A stretch of DNA of 11,744 nucleotides, taken from NCBI GenBank assembly GCA_902373545.1, contig CABKMZ010000060.1:1-11744 (forward strand), written 5' to 3'. A program made the position numbers and the translations under genes. Within the stretch, counting starts at the first letter, position 1. Every line of letters begins with the position of its first letter. Positions 6,004-11,744 of the stretch are shown piece by piece. Under the pieces are notes generated by a model, which was given only the letters and a program-made list of their open reading frames with translations, had not been told where the DNA came from and did not search any database. This DNA comes from an uncultured Actinomyces sp. Its GTDB lineage: Bacteria > Actinomycetota > Actinomycetes > Actinomycetales > Actinomycetaceae.

Positions 6004-9000
6004 ATGCGCCGCACTATTGCACGCATTGGCCTCGCCGCGGCCCTCGCTCTATCGATGAGCGTGGCCACGGCGACCGCCCCGCCCACCAGCGCCGACGACA
6101 ACGTCGGCTTGGTCGCGCCCGCCAGATCCAGCGCGGGCCTCATGAACTACGCCATCAACCTCGATCCCAACGCCGGAGAGAGCGAGATGGCCACTGCTAT
6201 CGACCTGATTCCCACCGTCGGTGGGATTCTCATGACGGACTACCCACAGTTGGGCACCCTTTTTGCCCAAAGTGAGTCGGCCTCGTTCGCGCCCGACCTG
6301 GCTGCCGCCCTGGCGAAGGCCGGGGTGAGCGTCCATTCGATTGGTCCGACCCGCGTCGCCGTGGTGCCTGACATCGAGCGGTTCACGAACCCGCTTCCGC
6401 CCCCGGCTGCTGCCGCCGCGCCTGACGCCGCCGCGGCCGCGGACGCCCCTGACGCGGATGCCGCCCCGACGATCCCCGGCCCGAACAGTCCCGTTGCCTC
6501 GTCCGGCACGAACTGGGGTGCCGAGGCCATGGGCGCCAAGGAAGCTGCCGCCGTCTCCGTGACGCGCGCCCCGGTGACCGTGGGTGTCATCGACACCCGC
6601 ATTGACGGCGCTCAGCCCGACCTGGAGGGGCGGGTGGATACCGAGCGATCCGTCTCCTGCGCCGTCAACGGCGTCGCGAGCCCGGTTGAGGGTCCGATGG
6701 AGGGCGGACCTGCCCACGGCACGCACACCGCCGGCATCATCGCGGCCAACCACAACGACATCGGCATGGACGGTATCGCGCCGGAGGCGACCCTCGTGTC
6801 GATCAAGGCCGTCAACGATAGGGACAAGCTGTACCCCGAGGCCCTCGTGTGCGCCTACGAGTGGGCCACCAGCCACGGGGTGGACATTATCCACAACTCC
6901 TTCCAGATGGACCCGTGGGTCTACTGGAGCCCGACCGATCCCGAGCAGGCCGCTGGCCTGGAGGCCGCTGAGCGCGCCATTCACCGCGCCCAGTCGCGCG
7001 GGCTCGCGGTGATCGCCGGCGCCGGTGACCGAGGCGTTGACCTCGACCATCCGACGACGGACAGTGACTCGCCCACCGACGCGACTCCCATTCCGAATCG
7101 CTCCGTCGAAGGGGCCCGGATGGTGCCCGCCATGGTCAGCGGCGTCGCCACCGTCGCCTCGGTCGGCAAGGCGGACTGGGACGACCACTCGCTGCGCGCG
7201 ACGCTGACGCGCTCGGAGACGTCGAACTACGGCGCATCCATCGACTTTGCGGCGCCGGGTGAGTCGATCTACTCGACCTACCCGAGTGGGCGCGTCCCCC
7301 AGATCTACGGATCCGCGTCGGGCACGGCCAAGGCCGCCGCACACGTTACGGGCGTCGCGGCGCTCGTGAAGTCGACGCACCCCATGCTGCCCGGCGAGCA
7401 GATCATCGACATCATGCGCAAGCAGGCGGCCAGGGACTACGGGCGGCTGCGAGTCCCGGCTGACGGCAAGGAATACCGTGGGTACGGCTTCCCGGATGCT
7501 CTGGGCGCCGTGCTGCGCGACCAGGCCCAACCGCTGATTCGTGGCGTCCAATACCGCGTCGGCGACGGCGAATGGACGGACCTTCCGCGCGCGGTCCTGC
7601 CCACCGAGGTCGTGCAGATGCGCGTGACAGCGCACGCGCCGGTGTCCTACATGAACCTCGATATTGCGGGCGTGACCTCCGTGTCAACCGACTCGGAAGC
7701 GGGATACATTGCTGAGCCCCTGGTCCTGGACGCGGACGAGGTCGACCTGCGTCAGGTGATACCCGACGGCCAGGAGTACGCGACCCTGCGGGCCGTCGTG
7801 TACGCCGAAGGCCTGAACTACGACAAGAACGCCGACGACGACGTCAGCGGCGAGATCGCCTTCACGGTCGCGCGCGACCCGAACGCCGTGCCCGACCCGG
7901 ACCCGGCTCCCGGCCCCGGGGACGACCCCGCGCCCGGCGAGCCCGTCGCCCCCGGCATCATCTCGCCGGACCTGCCGATGCATCAGCTGCCCGCCAACTA
8001 CGCCGTGAACCTCGCCGCGGGAACGGATGAGGCCACCTTCGAGCGCGCGGTCGCCAAGGCCTCGTCCATGGGTGCGCTCGTGCTCGCGCAGTACCCGGCC
8101 TTCGGCACGTTCTTCGTCCAGTCGGGCTCGCCCACTTTCGCGGGCGACCTGGGTGGGCAGCTGTCCGACGCTGGCATTTCGTTCCACTCAGTGGGTCCCA
8201 CCCGCCAGGCGCCGGTGCTCGGTAACGAGGCTGTGCTCCCCGTTGAGACCGCCGGAGGACCCGCGGTCGCGCGCGGGGATGCCCCTGCCCCGGCCGGGCA
8301 GTCGCCGGTGATCGTCGGCGGCGTCTTCCCCGATCCTCCCAGCGACAACCAATGGCACCTGAAGGCCGTCGGCGCGCTGGACGCGCAGGGCGTGGACGTC
8401 ATGCGCGCGCCCGTCACCGTCGGCGTCATGGCGGACGGCTTAGAGCACACGATTGTGGACATGTACGATCGCGTCGACTTCGCCAAGTCCGTGTCCTGCA
8501 ACGTCAACGGCATCCCGCTGCGCGCACCCCAGGTGTGGGGCAAGGCGGGCGCGACGCTCGGCACCCAGATGGCCTCCGCGATCGCCGGACGCGGCGTCTC
8601 CAGCGGCGTACCCGGCGTGAACCCGACGCTGAGCGTCGCCGCCATCGACGTGGAGTCGCCCATCAACGGGCAGCATTACCCCGAGTACCTCGTGTGCGGC
8701 TACGTGTGGGCCGCCGATCACGGCATTTCGGTGACGACCACCTCCTACGCGGCGGACCCGTGGAAGTACTGGATGCCTCACGAACCCAACCAGGCCGCGG
8801 GGCGCGAGGCGATGCGGCGCGCCATCGACTACGCGGCGTCCAAGGACGTCATCAACGTGGTGGACGCGGGAAGCGGAGGCATTGACCTGGATAATCCGCC
8901 GATCAAGGACTCCTCGTCGCCCACCGATGCGTGGGCGCCCTACGAGCGTGACTCGTGGAGCGGCCTGACCATCCCGAGCATGATGGACAACGTCGTACCC

Positions 9001-10017
9001 GTGTCCAGCCTGCGCCTGGTGGACGGGCAGGACCCGGCGACGGGCATGCTCGAGCCCTCATTCACCACGAACTGGGGCAAGCAGACGGTCGCGTTCGCAT
9101 CCCCCGGCGAGAACGTGTACACGTCGCAGACCTGGGACTTTGCGTCGCGGGGCGGTGTTGTGAAGAATTCGTCGATGGCCGCTCCCGTGGCCGCCGGCGT
9201 GATCGCGACAATGCGCCAGGTGCACCCCGAGATGGATTCTTCTCAGATTCTCGAGCTGGCGCGCAAGCAGGCTGGCGCTCCCGCGAATTGGGATCGCCTG
9301 TCCGCTCCCGAGGGCGAGCGCGAGTACCGGGGAGCGGGCCTACTCAGCGCCTCGGACGCGGTGCTCAAGGACCAGGCTCGGCCCGTCGTCGAGGACGTCG
9401 AGTTCTCAGCCGACGGTTCGACGTGGGCGCCTCTGGCCGGGCAGAGCCTGTCCGGGCGCGTGTCCCTGCGCGTGACCGTAACCGGGCCCGTCACGTCTGC
9501 TCGCCTGCTCGTGGGCGGCAAGGAGGTCGCGACCGGACAGGGGAGCGGGGAGTTCTCCGGTCCCGGCGTGACGTTGCGGGCCGACGGCGTGGACCTGTCG
9601 CAGGCCGTTGCCGGTGGTTCCGGTGTTGGTGCCGCGTCCGTGAGCGTCGAGGCGTTCGGGCGTAACTCCGATTCTCGCGCCGACGACGACGTCACCGTGT
9701 CCACCGCGTTCACGGTTGTGTCGGGTTCCGGTTCAGGTTCCGGTTCTGACGCCTCTGACGTGGCCGAGGCCGGGGCCGGGCGCTGGATCACCAGTTCCCG
9801 GGGCACGTGGTGGCGTTACGACGACGGGACCTACCCGCGGAACGTGCGCCTGCGCATCGATGGGAAGGTGTATCGCTTCGATGCGCGCGGCTACGTGGTG
9901 ACCGGCTGGTCCCGGGTGGACGGCAAGTGGTCCTACTACGGCGCCGACGGAGCGCAAGCCTTTGGCTGGACGAAGATCCGCGGCACCTGGTACTACCTGG
10001 ATCCTTCCACGGGGTAG
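6004..10017 (+). CDS. secreted tandem subtilisin-like (S8) protein with degenerate active sites and cell-wall-binding repeats
   Basis: 1337 residues from ATG 6004, with a signal peptide (Arg-rich start, hydrophobic 8-23, likely cleavage between about 26 and 30). A GTG at 5980 would add 8 residues; GAGGA lies close to the ATG. Unit 1: prodomain 48-118, Ala/Pro/Asp-rich linker 119-157, S8 domain about 160-480, beta-rich domain about 505-635. A Pro/Asp linker leads to unit 2, in the same order from residue 665: prodomain, S8 about 775-1100, beta-rich domain about 1120-1235. A Gly-Ser linker follows, then Trp/Tyr/Gly wall-binding repeats from 1260. Copy 1 has D197 (GVIDT) and H238 (HGTHTAG), but A442 replaces the catalytic Ser (SGTAKAAAHV) and D342 the oxyanion Asn. 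Copy 2 has S1057 (NSSMAAP), but A810, L852 and S957 replace Asp, His and Asn. I infer a surface-attached pseudoprotease. The stop at 10015 truncates the repeats. Confidence 0.85.
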   Translation: MRRTIARIGLAAALALSMSVATATAPPTSADDNVGLVAPARSSAGLMNYAINLDPNAGESEMATAIDLIPTVGGILMTDYPQLGTLFAQSESASFAPDLAAALAKAGVSVHSIGPTRVAVVPDIERFTNPLPPPAAAAAPDAAAAADAPDADAAPTIPGPNSPVASSGTNWGAEAMGAKEAAAVSVTRAPVTVGVIDTRIDGAQPDLEGRVDTERSVSCAVNGVASPVEGPMEGGPAHGTHTAGIIAANHNDIGMDGIAPEATLVSIKAVNDRDKLYPEALVCAYEWATSHGVDIIHNSFQMDPWVYWSPTDPEQAAGLEAAERAIHRAQSRGLAVIAGAGDRGVDLDHPTTDSDSPTDATPIPNRSVEGARMVPAMVSGVATVASVGKADWDDHSLRATLTRSETSNYGASIDFAAPGESIYSTYPSGRVPQIYGSASGTAKAAAHVTGVAALVKSTHPMLPGEQIIDIMRKQAARDYGRLRVPADGKEYRGYGFPDALGAVLRDQAQPLIRGVQYRVGDGEWTDLPRAVLPTEVVQMRVTAHAPVSYMNLDIAGVTSVSTDSEAGYIAEPLVLDADEVDLRQVIPDGQEYATLRAVVYAEGLNYDKNADDDVSGEIAFTVARDPNAVPDPDPAPGPGDDPAPGEPVAPGIISPDLPMHQLPANYAVNLAAGTDEATFERAVAKASSMGALVLAQYPAFGTFFVQSGSPTFAGDLGGQLSDAGISFHSVGPTRQAPVLGNEAVLPVETAGGPAVARGDAPAPAGQSPVIVGGVFPDPPSDNQWHLKAVGALDAQGVDVMRAPVTVGVMADGLEHTIVDMYDRVDFAKSVSCNVNGIPLRAPQVWGKAGATLGTQMASAIAGRGVSSGVPGVNPTLSVAAIDVESPINGQHYPEYLVCGYVWAADHGISVTTTSYAADPWKYWMPHEPNQAAGREAMRRAIDYAASKDVINVVDAGSGGIDLDNPPIKDSSSPTDAWAPYERDSWSGLTIPSMMDNVVPVSSLRLVDGQDPATGMLEPSFTTNWGKQTVAFASPGENVYTSQTWDFASRGGVVKNSSMAAPVAAGVIATMRQVHPEMDSSQILELARKQAGAPANWDRLSAPEGEREYRGAGLLSASDAVLKDQARPVVEDVEFSADGSTWAPLAGQSLSGRVSLRVTVTGPVTSARLLVGGKEVATGQGSGEFSGPGVTLRADGVDLSQAVAGGSGVGAASVSVEAFGRNSDSRADDDVTVSTAFTVVSGSGSGSGSDASDVAEAGAGRWITSSRGTWWRYDDGTYPRNVRLRIDGKVYRFDARGYVVTGWSRVDGKWSYYGADGAQAFGWTKIRGTWYYLDPSTG
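6145..9720 (+). repeat. internal duplication of prodomain + S8 + beta-domain
   Basis: Unit 1 begins at N48 (NYAINL) and unit 2 at N665 (NYAVNL), a period of about 617 residues. Matching landmarks include VHSIGPTR/FHSVGPTR, VTRAPVTVGV/VMRAPVTVGV, SVSC.VNG, YPE.LVC.Y.WA..HG, DPW.YW..., QAAG.EA..RAI, DSSSPTDA-like Ser/Pro turns, APGE/SPGE, YRG.G, L.DQA.P and the closing ADDDV. The copies are diverged at the DNA level, so the duplication is old. Confidence 0.85.
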
Positions 10018-10146
10018 GTACACACCGGCTGGCTCAAGGACGGTGACCATTGGTACTACCTGACGCGCTCGGGGGCCATGGTGACGGGCGTGCGCTGGAT
10101 TGACGGCACGCGCTACGTGTTCGATGCCGCGGGCCGGCTGCTGACG
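9781..10146 (+). repeat. choline-binding-type cell-wall-binding repeats
   Basis: About five imperfect repeats of roughly 20 residues carry the W-YY-D-G-A/V-TGW pattern, for example DGKWSYYGADGAQAFGW, RGTWYYLDPSTG, then past the stop GDHWYYLTRSGAMVTG and DGTRYVFDAAGRLLT. Such repeats anchor secreted proteins non-covalently to the cell wall in Gram-positives. The ligand here is not known. The TAG at 10015-10017 falls in the middle of the third repeat. Confidence 0.75.
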
Positions 10147-10149
10147 TAG
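10018..10149 (+). pseudogene. in-frame C-terminal remainder of the subtilisin-like gene after TAG
   Basis: Translation past the TAG at 10015 stays open for 43 codons in the same frame and continues the wall-binding repeat pattern (VHTGWLKDGDHWYYL...), ending naturally after GRLLT at TAG 10147-10149. Such proteins often end ..GRLLT or similar. A single C-to-T change in a CAG (Gln) codon explains the stop. No separate start or Shine-Dalgarno exists, so it would be expressed only by readthrough. Confidence 0.75.
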
Positions 10150-10211
10150 GTGTCGGTAGCCTGACGGATTCCGGGCGACCGATGCTGGGTGACGGATTCC
10201 GGCTGAGACAA

Positions 10212-10249
10212 AACGGGGCCGCGCACGAAAACTCGTGCGCGGCCCCGTT
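10212..10249 (+). terminator. long perfect hairpin terminator
   Basis: Arms of 17 bases (10212-10228 and 10233-10249) are fully complementary around the loop AAAC, with A's on the left and TT on the right. It lies 62 bases past the natural stop at 10149 and thus serves the full-length subtilisin-like gene. It may also block leftward readthrough from the transposase. Confidence 0.8.
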
Positions 10250-10312
10250 GCTATGTGTCCTGTGACGCTCGGTGCTTTCTGGCACCTGACGAAGGTTCAT
10301 GCTGAGTTCAAG

Positions 10313-10330
10313 GGCTCTTCAGAGTTGAGT
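10313..10330. repeat. left terminal inverted repeat of the ISL3 element
   Basis: GGCTCTTCAGAGTTGAGT opens the element. The complementary stop codon TGA of the transposase is at 10321-10319, inside the repeat. The outer boundary could be one base to the left (GGG run at 10312-10314). Confidence 0.6.
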
Positions 10331-11647
10331 GTGGGTGGAGGCATCTAGGCCTCCTGCGATGAGGAGCATTCGGAGTCTGTAGTTGGTGGGGTTGCGGTAG
10401 CCTCTGGCGGTGCGTCTGCCCAGCTCGATGATTCCGTTGATGGCTTCTGTTGGCCCGTTGCTGGCTCCGCCGGTATCGAAGTAGGCCAAGAATGCGTCCT
10501 TCCACTTGCGTAGGGTCCGGCCCAGGCGAGCGATTTCGGGGATGGGACAGGCTGGTAGGCTCTCGATGAGATGGGCGGCCAGGCGTTGGCCGTGGGCGGG
10601 TGTGTCTTGATGGAAGACCTCACGCACTTGCTGGGCGCAGCGGTAGGCAACTTCAACACTGATATGCGCCTCATCTGCCACGAAGGCCTCACGGAGGCGT
10701 TCCTTTTGACGCTTCGTGAGCCAATCACGCGAGGCGCGCAAAAGAAGCCGGATTTGATAGAGGGGATCACCCTTGCGCCCGCGGTGACCGGTCGTGTCTT
10801 GCTGGACGCGGCGACGCACCTCATCGAGAGCATCGCCAGCGAGCTTGACGATGTGAAAGGCATCCAGGACGCTGGTGGCGTCTTGGAGCTGGTCGTCGAT
10901 GGCGTTCTTGTATCCCTGGAAGGGGTCCAGCGTCGCGATTCGCACCCCCGCACGGAAGTCTTCTCCGCGCTCTTCTAGCCAGTTCTCATGCGCGGTGCCA
11001 GACCTGCCTGGGACCAGGTCCAACAACCTTGCCGTGGGGTGATCCTCCCCGCGTGTCAGGTCCACGATGCCGGTGAGCTCACGGGGGCCCCGGCGGCGTC
11101 GGTCCTGGTGATGCCACACATGCTCATCAACCCCCAATACCTGCACGCCTGCGAAACGGGCGGGGTCATCAGATGCGGCTTGCAGGCACGGCTTGATATG
11201 GGACCACACGGTATTCCACGTGGTTGCCAGTTGTCGAGCCAATCCTGCAATGGTGGCTCCCTCGAAGCGCAACTGTCGGATCGCCCAGCGGATCGCCCGG
11301 GCGCCCAGACGCGCCCTGGGTGCGCACACCCGCTCGTCATGTTCCAGGAACGTCACCGTCTCGCAGGTGTGTTCGCGGCATATCCATCGGCGTTTGTGCC
11401 ATCGGATCCGCGCCGGGACCCCGGCCCAGGGCGCGTCGATGACCTCCACGACCATGCGCCCGTGGCCTTGTGCGATCACCCCGCATCCAGGGCAGCCAGC
11501 ACAGCGATCACAGGACTCTATGTCGAGTACCAGAGCATCTGAGGTGCGAGCCACGCTCATCAGATGGAAGCCCTCCAAACCGACAAGCAGATCACACCGA
11601 TCACAACGATCAAGCGACACGGAGCAGCAGCAGGTAGGGTGAGACAC
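10319..11647 (-). CDS. ISL3-family DDE transposase
   Basis: The 442-residue protein has the ISL3 layout. An N-terminal zinc-binding region has cysteines at 46, 49, 52, 55 (CDRCAGCPGC), then C90 and C95 after WHKRRW. A helix-turn-helix-like stretch lies at about 129-151 (EGATIAGLARQL...). The DDE catalytic domain has D174 (LGVDEHVW), D241 (ATLDPFQGY) and E401 (GPTEAINGIIE), ending in the conserved RNPTNYRLRMLL. The length is usual for the family and no frameshift is seen, so it is probably active. Start: GTG 11647 has AAAGGA 9 bases upstream. The frame stays open to a TTG at 11719, but that extension lacks a Shine-Dalgarno and family-like sequence. GTG 11620 is another candidate. It catalyses cut-and-paste movement of the element. 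Confidence 0.85.
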   Translation of the reverse strand: MSHPTCCCSVSLDRCDRCDLLVGLEGFHLMSVARTSDALVLDIESCDRCAGCPGCGVIAQGHGRMVVEVIDAPWAGVPARIRWHKRRWICREHTCETVTFLEHDERVCAPRARLGARAIRWAIRQLRFEGATIAGLARQLATTWNTVWSHIKPCLQAASDDPARFAGVQVLGVDEHVWHHQDRRRRGPRELTGIVDLTRGEDHPTARLLDLVPGRSGTAHENWLEERGEDFRAGVRIATLDPFQGYKNAIDDQLQDATSVLDAFHIVKLAGDALDEVRRRVQQDTTGHRGRKGDPLYQIRLLLRASRDWLTKRQKERLREAFVADEAHISVEVAYRCAQQVREVFHQDTPAHGQRLAAHLIESLPACPIPEIARLGRTLRKWKDAFLAYFDTGGASNGPTEAINGIIELGRRTARGYRNPTNYRLRMLLIAGGLDASTHTQL

Positions 11648-11744
11648 CGCCCGAGGTCCTTTGAAGATCGCGGAGGTAGAAGTCCGCTCATCATCAAGGA
11701 CCTCGACCTCTACCCGCAACCCCCGACCAACACCCGGTCACCCA

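Larger units (their letters stand above)
10313..11744 (-). mobile_element. ISL3-family insertion sequence, right end probably outside window
   Basis: The left terminus starts GGCTCTTC at 10313, the tip typical of actinobacterial ISL3 elements such as the corynebacterial ones. The transposase stop lies within this end. The opposite end should read as the reverse complement of the tip. The best match inside the window is TTTGAAGATC (11661-11670 region), only partly similar and without a matching 8-bp target duplication to AGTTCAAG (10305-10312), so the real end is probably beyond 11744. The insertion lies just downstream of the subtilisin-like gene and its terminator and does not disrupt it. 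Confidence 0.7.

Noticed and set aside
6049..7635. A 528-codon minus-strand frame inside the subtilisin-like gene
   Set aside because: It is a shadow frame with low-complexity Arg/Gly/Val composition. The plus strand carries clear S8 motifs.
1..11744. CRISPR array, tRNA or rRNA genes
   Set aside because: No regularly spaced direct repeats and no cloverleaf or rRNA signature were seen on either strand.

Overview
The window looks like chromosome from a high-GC actinobacterium, most likely an Actinomycetaceae member (Actinomyces/Schaalia type). The basis is strong G/C at third codon positions, GTG starts, a secreted protein ending in aromatic/glycine cell-wall-binding repeats, and an ISL3-family transposase with GGCTCTTC-type ends. 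The genus is inferred, not proven.

Layout. Positions 1-252 hold no gene I can support. A hairpin (253-287) ends a minus-strand operon of two genes: a SRPBCC-like lipid/ligand-binding-fold gene broken by a single-base frameshift (1369-2411), then a multi-pass membrane protein of the DUF5692 type (332-1369), coupled by a TGATG stop/start overlap. Divergent from these, across a 169-bp control region with a perfect 6-3-6 palindrome, is a second and longer DUF5692-type membrane protein (2581-3870), closed by a 14-bp-stem hairpin. The three genes look like one functional unit: two paralogous membrane proteins around an exported or membrane-anchored SRPBCC protein. No function is known to me.

From about 3960 to 5980 the DNA is visibly more A/T-rich. 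It carries one FRG-domain gene (4005-5126, minus) with a Cys-rich possible metal-binding insertion, followed by about 850 bp without a supportable gene. This looks like a horizontally acquired island.

From 6004 a very large secreted protein (1337 aa) is encoded. It is an internal duplication of [inhibitor-like prodomain + subtilisin S8 domain + beta-sandwich-like domain], followed by cell-wall-binding repeats. The two S8 copies have lost complementary catalytic residues: copy 1 keeps Asp and His but has Ala for Ser, while copy 2 keeps Ser but has Ala and Leu for Asp and His. Both have lost the oxyanion Asn. The protein is probably a surface pseudoprotease. An in-frame TAG at 10015 cuts off the last 43 codons of the repeat domain, which continue in frame to 10149. 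A 17-bp perfect hairpin follows.

The right end (10313 to the window edge) is an ISL3-family insertion sequence with an apparently intact DDE transposase on the minus strand. Its right end is not convincingly inside the window.

The strongest observations are the complementary decay of the tandem subtilisin, the DUF5692/SRPBCC divergent locus, and the two one-base lesions (frameshift and amber stop) that break otherwise well-preserved genes.
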